NCBI GenBank assembly: GCA_949318235.1
Contig: OX439131.1
Location: forward strand, 29,718,518 to 29,782,517
DNA: 64,000 nt
Origin: Ecdyonurus torrentis
Taxonomy: Eukaryota > Arthropoda > Insecta > Ephemeroptera > Heptageniidae
Direction: 5' to 3'
Part shown: positions 25,580-39,587 of the stretch, piece after piece
Position numbering within the stretch: position 1 is the first letter of the stretch
How the letters are laid out: every line of letters begins with the position of its first letter
Program-made: the position numbers and the translations under genes
The notes under the pieces: model-generated
What the model was told of the DNA's origin: nothing
The model's input: only the letters and a program-made list of their open reading frames with translations
Database searches by the model: none

Positions 25580-25884
25580 CACGGATAAAAATTAATAATT
25601 TTTTGCAAACTATTTTCAGAATATCTTGTTCAATACAGCATAATCCATACTATAATTTAAACTGGCAAAATGGTTCATTTTACAATGCGGCCCATGTTAT
25701 TGAGTGATCCAACATTGCATCAACTTTAACATGAATGCATAGACCCTATACTGCACAATTAATATGTTGTAATAAAATAAATATTATGTTGTACAGCATA
25801 ATTATTTGTGTTGTTCTTATTTAGCAATATTTATGCCATAATGACTTAAATGCAGAATAAATTACGTAATTTATTCTTTCCATG
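25580..25884. mobile_element. CACGGA-ended MITE, copy 1
   Basis: The left end CACGGATAAAAATTAATAA and the right end ...TTATTCTTTCCATG are imperfect inverted repeats. They extend inward through GTTCAATACAGCATAAT and ATTACGTAATTTATTC. TA precedes the left end (25578-25579); the right TA is mutated. It is related to the 43481 element, arm for arm, with an unrelated interior. It has no coding frame. Confidence 0.7.
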
Positions 25885-26244
25885 AATAAGCATGTAAATT
25901 CTTCATAGATTTTTTTAAACTTATATTGATACAAAATATTGTAACATTGTGTTTTTAGATAGGTAAAGTTAATAAACACTTAAAAATATATTTAAATTTC
26001 CTTCTTTTCCTTCTTTTTTTTTTTTTTTTTTTTTTTTTACAGAATATAGCTTGTATAATATGAAGAAAAAAAAAAAAACGTTCAATATAAAATTGAGTAA
26101 ACATTTTCGTTGTTATTAAATACTCTTTGCGTAACATGAATGACATGTGTTTGACTAGATTTTTGTAATGAGATCAATAAAATATTGAAGGTTTTGATTG
26201 AATTTATGACATTGTTACATCATGTTCATTCATTTTCACATTTT

Positions 26245-26278
<34 letters not shown>

Positions 26279-28157
26279 TTTTGTTTAAATAAAAGGTAGA
26301 AATATTTGTTCATGGATTGAGTTTGTTAAAACTAATTTTGTTTCTATGTCAAATTTTGCAACTAAAAATAAAGTTTCGTACTTATTGATCCAGCTAAAGT
26401 TTGCTCCCATTCAGTTACTGTCATTCAACCCTATATATACGTACGTATGTATGTACATTTACGTATATATTGTGTATTATATATAAAGGCACCCAGAAGC
26501 AGCAAAACCTTTGACACGCCAATGTTCACTATTTATTTAAAACACTACATGTTTTGTATTTTAGTTTTTTCGTAGCTATAAAAATAGTAAAGTTCAATAG
26601 AGTTGACATTTTTGTAAATAATAGTAATAATGATTCAAATAAAACAGCACTATTATACAGAAAAGTTAGGTACATTAAAATAAGAGGTACTAGGCAATAC
26701 ATTTTTTACAATTATAGTAATATCAAAAAACATTACTTTAAAATGATATTATACACTATGAAAAAAAAAAAAACTTTAAACTTCAATTATTTGTAAAATT
26801 ATATACATTTATCATATTCATTGATTGTTAAACAAAAAGTAAAAATAATGATACACGCATGACGTAATAAAACGTTACATTACGTTCATTGAAAAGTACC
26901 AAATTATCATATAATATACTTTTTTTTTAGCTGACATGCAATCGTGAAAATCATTTTATGAGCTGAACTATTAAATTTTTAGAAATAAAATAAATTTTAA
27001 GTGGATGAATGAAAGAGCGCTTGCGTAGCACAAAATTTTAAAATGAAAAAAATAATAAAATAGCAATTTAATAGTACTGCAGTTCGTTAGATTTAGACGT
27101 CACGCAGAAATCCGCAATTTTATCTCTCGTCTCACTGCTACCTGAATCTAATTACTATAGTGAATGCTACGAGGGGAAAAATCGTTTGCAAAGAAAAGAA
27201 AAAGATTCATTAAAAAAATTAAATGGCTTTCTCTCTCTCTCGCTCTCGCTCTCTCTTTCTCTTCTACCTCTTCACTTAAAAGTTGAAAAAAAATTATTTA
27301 ATAAAGTTTTTTTTTTCAATAGTATCTTCTGTCTCTCTTTTTTTAATGATAAAGTTTAAGAAAAAAAAATATTTATTTTTAAAGTTTAAATTTTAATTTA
27401 TACGGTATGATACTATTTTTGTATGTCCTACCATTTTTTTTTTTGCCATTTCATGGCTAACTATTGAAATTGAGCTTTTTTTAATTAAATTGTTAGGGAA
27501 ATATTTTTTAGTATTTATATGTTTTATTAAACAGCTTAGTAAACATTTCATTTTCTTCATACAAAAGTTTAATTTCCCATGACATTCATTGTACACGTAA
27601 GTAAAATTGGGGCATGACAAATAATCATAACATAGAAATAATTTTGAACTATTTACATGACAAAAAAATTATAATAAAATGTCTCGTTTATTCTTATACT
27701 ATAAAAGTTTTAAGCAAGTCAAATTTAATAATAAAAATGAATAAAAGTATGATGAGTATTACTATATATTCTTAGTATTATATAAAAGTAAAATAAAATA
27801 TAATAATATAAAAGTTTTCAGTTCAGTTATTTTATACCACTTTTTTTTGTCAAGAGTTAAATCTTAAAATAGAATTGTAAATAGTCACGCATTATAATAT
27901 TATAAAAATCCTAAATATAATATTTTATACTTAAATATATAGGTATATATATATAAAAAGAAATAAAAATTGTTATCAACCTTTTTTTTTTCTATACTAC
28001 TAAAAGACAGAAAAGAATTTTTATTTTATTATGAATATATTTTATATTATAAAGTAGAAGAAATGAAATATATATAAAAAATCGTGATATTTGTAGTTTT
28101 TTTTTGTTCTTAACAATGAGAATATGATGATGAGATGGATGTCTTTGTTTTATGTCA

Positions 28158-28243
<86 letters not shown>

Positions 28244-29065
28244 GTTTCTTCTTGATATACAAACGTTAGAAATAACACGCTTCACTTTGGGATGAAGCTA
28301 CTTAACGTTACTAGTGCGTGATATCAGCACTCTGACTGAACTGACGCTAGCGAAAACTTTCATGCTTTTGCCTTTAGTGTTTTTACGTGAGCTCGTTTAA
28401 CTTTTCTTCACAACTCAGTTTCAATTTTTATGTAATAAAATATATAGAGATGCTCTGTATGTTAAAAAAGAAATATATAATATATATATATATAGAACAG
28501 AGATGAAAATGATATAAGATTTTAAAATAGTGCCTTTAAACATTGTCGTACAATCATCTTTATACAAGTTTCTGTAAATCTTGTTTAAAATAATAAATTA
28601 AACAAGATTTTCAAAAAGATAGAATTTAAAATAATTTTGTACTATACATGTAATACTTTAATTAATATTATATATTCAATTTTTAGTACTCACGTAATGG
28701 AAAGTCTCTATGCAAGCTTTTTTTTTATTTTTTGAAGTTGCAAAGCTTTTTGATATTTTTAGTTGATGATGGTATACATATTTCGTGTAATATTTTCGTA
28801 CGCTCGAAAAAGTACTCATATACAAATTTTACGTACGCTTTGACATGACAGCACGTATGAGCTAAAATTTTGATGAATATATTTTATGAAAATTTTATTT
28901 TCAAGTATAATTTAAAATAAGGCACTCAATTTTGTATTTTCCTTTTAGTTTTTCAACAATATTTGTTTTCACATAGGTGTCAGTTTCAATAGTTGACATA
29001 TTTAATTGATTAAATTATTCAACTATGTTTTGATTTAACTTTATTGATTTTGAAGTTAAATAATA
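25885..29065. other. AT-rich stretch with homopolymers and a CT array
   Basis: T runs (about 26008-26038), an A30 run (26246-26275) and an imperfect CT tract (about 27231-27262) are present. The frame at 26554-26796 is the most protein-like in the region but has no recognisable motif, and I reject it. Confidence 0.55.
28161..28240. repeat. (CT)n microsatellite
   Basis: About 80 bp of uninterrupted CT. Confidence 0.96.
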
Positions 29066-29180
29066 TTAATGTTGTTCTTAAACCCTGTTCTCTGCCCCTA
29101 AAATGACGATCGCCTTTGGTTATTCAAATGGAATGCGCATTTTTTTGGTGCAAGAGAACAGGGTTTACGAACAGCATTAA
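29066..29180. mobile_element. 115-bp hairpin MITE
   Basis: Arms of about 30 bp are inverted copies. The left has TTAATGTTGTTCTTAAACCC and continues CTGTTCTCT; the right has the mirror AGAGAACAGGGTTTACGAAC then AGCATTAA. TA-containing TATTAATG/CATTAATA ends are symmetrical, so the exact target duplication is ambiguous. Only one copy is in the window. Confidence 0.7.
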
Positions 29181-29212
29181 TAAATACATGAGTACGTCTT
29201 ATCATTATCATA

Positions 29213-29213
<1 letters not shown>

Positions 29214-29282
<69 letters not shown>
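29214..29282. repeat. (AT)n microsatellite
   Basis: About 69 bp of AT, starting 34 bp after the hairpin element. Together they generate a false 113-codon frame. Confidence 0.96.
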
Positions 29283-29287
<5 letters not shown>

Positions 29288-30589
29288 CTATGGTCTTATT
29301 TAACGTAAAGAAAAATCCCAAGTTATTAAAAAAAATATTCTTCCTAAAAAATATAAATTCTTTTATGCGTACATTAATTAATCATAATAAAATGTTGATT
29401 GTAAATTTTAATTTTAATTTAAGCTCAAAACAAAAAATATTTAAAACAATATCGTAAATAAGTTTACATAAGTAATGAATGTATATTATTTTTGTCACTC
29501 TCTTCATCGACTTAATAGGAAAACTTTGTGATAAATTTAAGTAACAAAATTCCACAACCTCTTCAAAACAAAACTAAAACGTAACGTTCACTGGTGACGT
29601 ATGACATTAAAGTTGCGCATTAATTTTCTACTTCGAAAGTCAGAAATCAATTTTATATAATATAAAATATACGTTGGTATGTAGAATAAATTTAACTGCC
29701 TACCAATGTTCAATGAAGAATTTTAAGCTGAATTTTATTGAAAACTTTAATGAACATACAAAAAAAAATCATTTAAAAGAATTTATACAACTTTACAGTC
29801 AAGCATTAATTGAATATATATTTTTTAGCAATTAATATTACTAGTGAATATTTCATATTTTTTTATTATTATTTTATATTTTTAATAAAATCTTTGAATC
29901 AATTTTTACACATTTTAGTAATTTTAAACAGTTTTTTTTTATTGTGATTTAAAATTTAAATATAAAAATATTATTTTATATAAAAATTGAATATCATAAA
30001 AAATATATAACTTTGTAATAAAATGATACATTATAACTTCATAAAAGTGAAATATATATATAAAAAATTAAATAAAAAAATATTATACGTATATTTCATG
30101 TTATTATATACACGAATGTGTCATTCAATTTAAATGGATAAATATCAGTTTTTTTTTTCTTTAATTTTTTTGCAAAGTTACGATAATGAATTGTGTTATT
30201 CATGTTATTTTTTTATATAAAAAATTAAGCCAACTCTACCTGGATATAGCTTATAAAAAAAAGTCACTTATTAAAATAATAATAAAATGCACATTTTAAT
30301 CAATTTAATATTTAATTAATTGAAACTTGAAATACACAGAAACTTTAAAACTAAGTATTTTCCATTACTGCACTGTAGTCACACACTAGATTTCATTGTA
30401 GTCCTTACATTTCAATATATAATTTTCTATTGTAATTGGTGTCAAAAGACACAAATCATATACTTTGAAACAAGTTGCAGCTGTTTATTACTATATTATT
30501 ATATTTATTATTAAAAAAAAGTTTTTACATTTATTTTCAGCACGTCAATTCCTACATCACTCAGAGCATTTAGAGATACCAGTAAGATC
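29283..30589. other. AT-rich stretch, no gene seen
   Basis: This is extremely AT-rich (ATTTTA, AAATAT runs). No repeat family or gene was recognised. Confidence 0.5.
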
Positions 30590-30715
30590 AAACAACATGT
30601 CCTTTTAATTCATTTAAAACAATATGGGACACCTAAAATTACTATCAATTTTCTCTAGTACCCAAATGAAACTACGCAAGAGAGCTCGAAAAAACTGTAA
30701 AGTAGGCAAAATGCA
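30590..30715 (-). repeat. Dispersed repeat RB, diverged partial copy
   Basis: It carries AAACAACATGT, then TTTTCTCTAGTACCC..., then GCAAGAGAGCTCGAAAAAACT and GTAAAGTAGGCAAAAT. These appear in the same order in the copies at 52.4 and 62.4 kb. Only the centre of the repeat is recognisable. Confidence 0.5.
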
Positions 30716-31216
30716 CAACTTTTGAACAATCCTAACTAAAAATTGCCTTACGTATACTTTTAGGGCAAAATAATTGTAATTTTGAAAATGCCATTTTGTG
30801 TTGAATTAAAAGGGCATTTTGTTTAGTCTGCATGGTCTCTTTCAGGTTTATATATATTTTTTTCTATCTTTAATTGTAAAACAGAAACAGAACTGACATT
30901 ATTATAGTCAAGAGAGCAAAAACTATTATTATCAAACATAATACCAATTGTTAAAGTTGCTGTATCAACAAATAATATTTTAATTATAATTTTGTAGCAT
31001 TGCAGTATGATTAACAATTAATAATTGGGTTTCATTTTGATGAATGTGCTTTAATTCAAATAGCAGAAATAATAAAAAAATATATATAATATGAATAACA
31101 AATGTTTGCCATTAGCAAGTATTTTATTGTACTATAATATAGTATTCTATTATAACTAGCTTTATTATACTTTCAAATTTTTAAATTGTAGTTTATTTTA
31201 ATTTTTTGTATATTTT

Positions 31217-31257
31217 GGGGGGATAGGATGGGTGTTTTACGGGGGCTGGGCTGGGGG
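31217..31257 (+). other. G-quadruplex candidate
   Basis: Five G-runs (6, 3, 5, 3 and 5 Gs) are separated by 7, 8, 2 and 2 bases. This satisfies the usual four-tract rule in otherwise very AT-rich DNA. Folding and function are inferred. Confidence 0.6.
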
Positions 31258-31730
31258 TTTGAGTATAAGTTTTATTAAGTTAAATCTTAGTTATTAAAAA
31301 TAAAAATAATGAATTGCAATAGCTGTATTATGTCTTATTTATGAAAATTTTAGTCATTCAAATTATATGAATTTTCAATATTGTATATTTGAGCTAAATA
31401 TGTAAAGTATAGAAAATTCTATATATAACTTTACATTTAAATCAAAACATGAAAAATCATCTCTATAGTATATACTGTATATCTATCTACATAAATTTTA
31501 CTTTTGTATAGTGTTATTATTTAAGTCAAATAGAAATTTTCCAATTATATATTCAGAGATTTTTCTTTTTTTTTTTTAGCAAACAAAATATTATACTTTA
31601 TATTCAAAAGAGTTATACAATAATTGGATGTAAATTGTGCATTTTAATTTCACCTGGTACGTTTATATACTTTATAACAAACAACTCATGCTTCTTGCAC
31701 CATTTTATAACAATATGCACGGTAAATAGA

Positions 31731-31884
<154 letters not shown>

Positions 31885-33637
31885 TTTCATACAACTGCAG
31901 AAAGCTAATTTTTGTCTATGAATAATATTTTAATACACATGAAAGTTATTTCATGTTTTATGTACCTCGTAAAAAAATGTAATACATAAAAAAATTGTCA
32001 TATATATATATATATACACTCACACATACACACGCATGTTTCTTTCTGATACGTATATATTATAGTAAAAAGTCAAGCGACAAAGTATATTCTCATGAAT
32101 AAAACAAGTCTTGTATTTTTCTGCTTGCATGTCAACTCTTACAAAAAAAAAAAGTAGAAAAGAGGGGAGAAAAAAAAACTTATAGGGTACATAACTTTAC
32201 TTATTTTTAAAACAAAGGGTATTGAACCAAATAAAGTAATCGAAACCAAAAAGTAATCCAATATATCGTTAAATAAGAAAATAAACTACAAATTGGTTTT
32301 AAATTACATCACTCAAGTCTATGAATAGTGATCCGCCTATTATGCTATTTTGTTTCACATTTTTACGTTCTTTCTACATTAAAAAAAATTAATGTTGTTA
32401 ATAAAAATAAAGTTTTAAAATATAAAATATATTATATTAACATTGTTTATTATATAATATTGCAATAAGATTCGTATTATACGAGCTGGAATAATTAATT
32501 GGGTACTTTTTACGGGTAAGATTATTGCACATATTAAAAATAATAATAATATTATTATCATAATTTTATGGTGCATGCAGTTTTGAATAAGTTTTCATTT
32601 TTGCCGTTTATTATTTAACGGTGCACCTGTTTTTTAACGGTGGGTGTCCTTTCACAAATTACCAGCTATTTTGCCGTTATTTTACACATTACTTTCTTAA
32701 CAGTGTAGTATTTCTTTGTGTAATTAACATTAACGGCATTGAACGGGCATTTAAATTAAGTAATGAAATTTTAAGGCTTAATTTTTCAATCTTTTTTACT
32801 GTGTACGAAAACAAAAAATGGAAATTTGAAAATCTTGTGATTTTCACTTTATAAATGGTTTAATTTTAAACTTTTGTGTGATATACATGATATATATTTG
32901 ACAAAAATATACTTCGATTTTAATAATCAATAATTTTTGATATGCTATTTATTATAACTTTGATACTTACTTCTTTCTATTCATCAAACTTTTATTTTTG
33001 TAAAGAAAATTTTGAGTGCAGTCATTAGAAAGAACTTTAACTTAATGGGGCTTCAGTCTAATGATTTTTCTGTCATTGAAAAATTTAGCACAAAACTTTT
33101 TTCATTTTATCAAAAAAAGTTCAACACAATTTCTAAATAGATTTTTTTCTAAATAAAAAAAAAATTGTATCAACATTTAAGGTTTCATCGGTGTATAGTA
33201 GAATTTATATATAGTAGTACATTTTTTGTTTGCTTTGCTCACTTTTTTTATTTAGTACTTTGAAGTAAATTATTATGATTTTATTTTTATAGATTTTGTA
33301 TATGACAAATAAAAATGAAAAGAAAAATATTGTATATATATATAGATAATTTTTTGTAAGTAGTTCAGTTACTTTCAATGCCAAGCATCAAAAGACACGT
33401 GACGAGAAGATGAAAGAAAAAAAATTGCATCCTTATACAATATAAAAGAACGAAGTAAAAAAGACTTTCATCGTGGTAAAATGTAAAAAGTAAAAAAAGA
33501 AAAAGAAAAAATAGGTATTTTTGCTTTTCTTGTATGATCATTTTTTTATTCATAACATTGATCAAGACATATATTATTATTATTTAAAGAAATATTTTGT
33601 TTTAGTTTGCATGAAATAACTCTTTATGTTGTAGTCT

Positions 33638-33715
33638 TAAATAATTATTGCACTGTTTGTACCTTCAATGTATTGGGCGCAAGCCTATTTTCGAATGAAA
33701 CAAATAAATAAAGTA
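33638..33715 (+). mobile_element. Probable LINE 3' end
   Basis: A small TGGGC-GCAA-GCCTA stem-loop is followed by AAATAAATAAAG, a typical short-repeat tail of non-LTR elements. No coding sequence precedes it, so this would be a tail-only insertion. Confidence 0.45.
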
Positions 33716-33825
33716 CAATCTATTTTTAAGGTATTTAAATAAATGTACTTCTTTGCTTTAATTGCCATATTGCCTCATTAGACAATTCTTAATTTGATGC
33801 ACGCGTCTATATTTTAACTGTGCGT

Positions 33826-33937
33826 CTCTATCGCGTCGAAACTGTTCTTCTGAAGTTCACATAAGCACCATGCGTTGCAGATGCGTCACTTATCGGGTTC
33901 GTATTGACTTCAGAAGAACCGTTTGGACGCGATAGAG
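33826..33937. mobile_element. 112-bp hairpin element
   Basis: CTCTATCGCGTCGAAACTGT and the following TCTTCTGAAGT at 33826-33857 are inverted at the right end (33907-33937). The loop, about 50 bp, is CpG-richer (GCGTTGCAGATGCGTC). The ends are TA-poor and the target duplication is unclear. It could be a MITE or another foldback. Only one copy is in the window. Confidence 0.65.
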
Positions 33938-33996
33938 AAGCTGTGTATGATATCATAATGATGTACAAAAAGTTGATATTTTTCATGTTTCGTTGT

Positions 33997-33998
<2 letters not shown>

Positions 33999-34062
<64 letters not shown>

Positions 34063-34066
34063 TCTA
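33999..34066. repeat. (CT)n microsatellite
   Basis: About 68 bp of CT with one TG interruption (near 34050). It is followed by CTACTACTACTAC. Confidence 0.95.
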
Positions 34067-36027
34067 CTACTACTACTCCCACTCACTTCACAAATGTCAA
34101 TATACAAAACAAGAGACGTTACTTTAGCGTGCAATTACTCCCGTGTCAAAGTAAATTCCGATGATTAATCTGGCTGATATAAACGTAATCTCACAACACG
34201 TCTCGCTTAGAAAACGTTATACTGTATATAGAGAGACGTTATATGAAACATAAATGCAAACTCTCAATCCAGTGTCAAGGATAATTTACTATAAATAAAG
34301 GTCGTCTCATTTAAATAGAGGGGGAAATTTATAATGACATTTAAATATAATTTATTTTTAAGATCATTAAAAAGTTTAATTTTTTTTTTAAAGTAAAAAA
34401 TAAATAAATTAAAAATTAAATAACAAAATATAAACTAAGATTTTATTTTATATTCAAATGTACTTTTTTTTTTTTTTTTTTTTAGTTTTTATTGATAATA
34501 ATTTAAGTAGAAAAAAATTTATATTCTAAATTAATTTTTTATTGGTATTGTAGAAAGTAAGAGATATGAGAAAAAACAAAATTAATAATGAAAACTTTAT
34601 GAAAAAATAATTGGAAAGCAATGTTTTGATATTAAAAAAAGAAAAGGTTTAATAAAAATCAATGTTATAGATGTTATTCTTACTCTAAAACACTGATATA
34701 AAAACAACTAAAAATAAATTATTTAATCCACACCTTTCAAATTGATTGGAGTAATAATTACTTTTACACACAGGTATATATATTTATAATTAAATGATAA
34801 TAAGCTTATCACTAATTATCTTCCTTTATTCGAAATGTGATGTGAATGTTATTTTATGTTATTACGGTGAACAGTGTGGAGGAAAGAGTGGAGGGGGAGG
34901 GGGTAGATAGTAAAACGTGGCTTTGGTTTCAATGTAATTTTGATTGCCTTCCTCGCCCACTCTCTCTCTCTCTTTCTCTACTCCCTCGTACAGAAGTAGT
35001 CCAGGCTATAATAAATAAGGGCGGATTTTAGGGATAATGACGCTAAGGGAAGGTACATCAAAAGATATCAACGGACTTGATGTTTTCCTGTTTAAAATTA
35101 CTTTCTAGTTATCATGTCTCATCTTAAATTTATATATATATATATATCTCAAAGTACAAGGTATATTAAAACAAACTACAACGTAATAAAAATCAATAGA
35201 AATTTTTTATTTACTTGTATCCTATCATCTTATTTTGTGTACATTTCATGACTATGAAGTATGAATACATGATAATATAGCCTATCATAGAAAGAACGTC
35301 ACTCTCTTATAATTGAAAATTTATTAACTCAAACATGGCGACAAAGCGTATAAACTCAAATTATGATGAGTAAAATTCATCTATATTCCATATTATATTA
35401 TCACATTAAATTTTGAACATTTGATATAACAAATAACACTGTTAATGACAATTTTGTAAATTGTAATAGTTTATTGGTAGTGCGTACTTACGAAAATAGT
35501 ATGACATTTTCATTTTGTGCTTGAGATTTAGATTTTGTTTTGATGATTTTGATTACACAAGTTGTCAAACTCTCCTGGGATTCTTGTATATAATAACAAT
35601 GGGTAGATTTACATTATACCTAGTGGCTATACCTCCGTCTGTCTGTCTGTATGTCTGTCTCTACATCCAATATAAATCACAATAATAAAACAATACTTGC
35701 TTGAATATATACCTGAATAGTAATCAACAAATACTACTACCATATATAGCATTGTATATATCCAACTCAACATGCTATAAAGTTATTTATTTTAATGCAG
35801 CTTTCATAGTATATCGTTGTATAATATGTCAGATTAAAATATAGCTGATCTATTTTATTTGAATGGTTTTTTTCTTTGATGACACTTTGATAACATTTTC
35901 AAAATAACACAATTTGAACTTCTATTATAGAAGTAGTGACCAAAAGTAAAACTTGTTAACGTTGTTCGAGGGTTTTCTATTATTATTTTTTTTATTTGAT
36001 TCCGGTAGACAAGAAAATGACAATAAG

Positions 36028-36115
36028 AGCCGTAAGCTGCAACCTCTCGTTGTACCTTAGTAATATTTTGTAATTTGTTGCAACCATTAAACAAAACTTA
36101 ACTACGGTTTAACTT
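36028..36115. repeat. Dispersed repeat with CCGTAAGCTGCA end, copy 2
   Basis: It begins GCCGTAAGCTGCAACCTCT and ends ACTTAACTACGGTTTAACT, in the same order as at 7757-7880. The interior differs. Confidence 0.5.
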
Positions 36116-36837
36116 TGAAACTTACGTGGGTAAGCAAATTATTTTTTTAATGCGATTGCACATTTTTGTGCACAAGAACAATAAGGTTGTTTGAAAAAGC
36201 TTAATATGGGCTTCAATTTCAAATTTTGTAATCACAATTTTGGACTGTTGGATCTGCTCTTAGCTAATTCAGTACACATGTATAATAGTACGAGGACAAT
36301 CGAATGTATTCTCTTTAGATAAAAAATATACATAATGATAAGGACAAAAACGTTTTACTTAAAGGAGGCATTTTTCTAATTATAAAAATTTCAAATATCA
36401 TTTTTTAAATATAAAATTGGTAGACATAACATTACATATTATGCTGATATCGCTATTAGTTAAAAATAGCAATCAATGTTACTATAATTTTGTTTATGGA
36501 TTAAGTCTGAATAAAAGAGTTAAAGACTAAATAATTATCTAAATATGCGTTTTGAGTTTGTAAAAGACATTTTGATTATTATTATGTCATAACATAAAAT
36601 ACATGTCAGTAAAAAGTTGTTTATCCTAATTGTATCAGAATAAGTAAATAAGAAATATATAAATGCTCTTTATCATGTTTTATTACTATAGTGAAATAAT
36701 ATTATATATGTTTATGTATTTTATGTTTTTATTGTAAAAATTAAATACTCTGACGATAATATCTAATTATGTTAAGAATAAGTCAGAGACCCATGTAAAG
36801 GAGTATGTACCCTTTTTGGCCTCGTAATAAAAACCAT

Positions 36838-36912
36838 TATATATATATATATATATAATATATATAATATATATATATATAATATTATATATATATATAT
36901 ATATGTGTGTGT
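36838..36912. repeat. Interrupted (AT)n microsatellite
   Basis: About 75 bp of AT with AA interruptions, ending in (GT)4. Confidence 0.9.
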
Positions 36913-38003
36913 ATAATATCACAAACAGATGAAAATAATGGGTCAAAAATTATTTCTGTGTAAGAATAATATGGGTGCGCAAAGAGGCAGGATTTATTTT
37001 GTGATAGCCAAAGTTTTCATACTATAAATCTTGGTAAAATATTAAAATAAAGTTCTTATACTTTATATCGTGTCGATATATGACATATACTTTACTTATA
37101 AGTAATTAATTTGATTGAATTTAATTTTATCAATATTATCAAAACATTTTCAATTAAGCTTATAAACCATACTATAATTTAATGATAGGTTTATATATTA
37201 TATAATATCAGGTCAATATAATTAACTTTAACATGTATGTGTCATAACAACATTATATATATTATGTTATAAATTATAAAATTAATAATACAATTGCAAT
37301 ATTTATTAATGACATTTAATATTTTTTGTATAGTTATATAAATATATTTTATAATTAAAATTGTTTTAATTAGCTAATTGATTTTCTTTTTTATTATTAT
37401 ATAAAAGTAATTAAAAAAGTTTGTTTACTGAAAAGTAATCAATCTCAATATAAAACCAGAATGTCAATCGTTTGGTTTGCGTCAGAGAGTGACGTTATAA
37501 TTTACTTCATTAAATGTAAAATGAATGAATGACATCATAAAATCAGCATGTTGCAGGAAAATTAACTTCTCAATATCTTTAATCATAAACTTTGATATAT
37601 TAATCAAGTTTTTTTTTTTGTTAAATTAATTTTATTATTATTATTGATTTAATTTTAGAATTTCTAAAAATATTATATTATTCACATTATTTAAAAGTTT
37701 TATTGTATAATTATAAGTTAAAGAAGCAACATTTTGCTTTATATGCATTTTAATTTTAAATATTTTTCCTACAAAAAAAGGTAATATTAAGTTACAGCTG
37801 TTACACTGCACATCTTTCATTTAAAAATTAAAATAGTTCATATTGTAACAAAAAGAAAATCTATATGTACATAGTTTTTTTAAGTTATATAGAATTACAT
37901 TTAGAAAAGTATTTTTCTACAATTTTTTGCTAATGCAAGTCAGTTTGATTATGTGTATATAGGTTTTGTTTTTGCGACATTTGCCAAAAAAGATGAAATA
38001 ATG

Positions 38004-38045
<42 letters not shown>

Positions 38046-38046
38046 A
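38004..38046. repeat. (AT)n microsatellite
   Basis: About 43 bp of AT with one AC interruption. Confidence 0.9.
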
Positions 38047-38488
38047 TATCTAAAAATGTTGACAGTTTACGGTCGTATTTTTTCCCCGCACGTTCCATGC
38101 TAGGTCTCAAATATTGAAAGAAAAAAAGTTGTGTTGTGAAATTTATGAAGTTTATATTAAATATATTTTCTTAACTCTATGAACTCCGTGAACTAGTATG
38201 CAAACCATCTAAAGTACTTTAATATTTTAAGACTTTATAAATATACTCCAACAGTAATAAAATACAGTATATATAGTACACTGTTGTACTGTACTTATAC
38301 TACAAAATATTATACAATTACTTTTATAACGTAAAAATAAATTTAAGATTGCACGATTTATTTATTGCAGGAAACAAAATTGTATCCTTGTATGTAAACT
38401 TGTATTTTTTTATATATATTATACAACTCAAAGTAATTAGCATTTAATGTTATCCCTAAGCATTAGAATGTACATAAACCAAGTTTTT

Positions 38489-38491
<3 letters not shown>

Positions 38492-38527
<36 letters not shown>
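38492..38527. repeat. (CT)n microsatellite
   Basis: About 36 bp of uninterrupted CT. Confidence 0.94.
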
Positions 38528-38529
<2 letters not shown>

Positions 38530-39131
38530 TTAACGCTATACAAAACAAGAAAAAGAACATTTAACTTTAGCAGCAATGTCTCACGTCTAAAGATTTTGTT
38601 CTCTAAAAAACATAGAAAATGTAAGAAAAAACAAAAACAAAAACAAGATGTTTTCTTGCTCATTTGGAAGTGAAATTAACTTCATATTTGTCATCGTCAA
38701 GCTGATTTTCACAACTTTTTTTCTTCTTTCATTTTTTGCCCATTACAAAAGGTATAACACGTGTCTAAAAGTTTTGTGTTCGTATAATACAATAATACTA
38801 ACTTTTTAAAGATAATATTGAAGCAAACAAACACGTACTTTTTAAATGGCGTGAAAAAAGAAAAAAAAAGACATCCTTTTAGTCCCATGGTACATTATTA
38901 ATACAAATTCCAAATTAGTTTTGCTTATGGAGGTTGTAAACATTTTCATTTAAAAGTTTGAAAACATAACATTGTACCTATAATATAATGATTTATGAAA
39001 CAACAAATTTGATGTGTTATTAGATTATTTATTTAATTGTAACGTGCAAAGTATTATGAAAGAGAGGATTTTTGTAATATTTGCTTTAATATTTTATTAA
39101 TATTTACTCTATATAGCTCACATTATGTACC

Positions 39132-39161
39132 AGAAATATATATATATATATATATATATAT
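39132..39161. repeat. (AT)n microsatellite
   Basis: About 30 bp of uninterrupted AT. Confidence 0.9.
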
Positions 39162-39529
39162 CAAGCGTTACGAATTCTTGTAAAAATACTGCATAAATCA
39201 CTATCAATGATAATCTCTCAAAATATAATACTTTTTTTTTTTTTTTTGTAATCTGTGTGTTTAAATATTATAAAAGAAGATAACTTTATAAATAATTTGT
39301 TTACATTATTATTGTTATTAGTATATCTTTTATCACTTTTAGTTTTTTACTTATAAAGTAAAAGTTTATTAAAACATCTTTATATATTTTAAAACTTTTT
39401 ATGTCTCTTGAGATAAAAAAAAAAGTTCTAAAAGTAGAAAAATTTCAATACATACAGTATTATAATAGAAGAATTATTAAGCATGCATCAACTAGAACGC
39501 CACAAGAAACAAGCTCATTAAGCAAAACG

Positions 39530-39535
<6 letters not shown>

Positions 39536-39584
<49 letters not shown>
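39536..39584. repeat. (GA)n microsatellite
   Basis: About 49 bp of uninterrupted GA. Confidence 0.95.

Positions 39585-39587
<3 letters not shown>

Noticed and set aside
26554..26796. 80-codon frame, the least repetitive short frame
   Set aside because: Composition is less simple than its neighbours, but no domain motif is visible and it runs into an A-run. It could be an old retroelement fragment, but not enough supports a call.
32621..32854. 77-codon frame
   Set aside because: It lies over a cluster of CCGTT/AACGG inverted motifs and has no recognisable domain.
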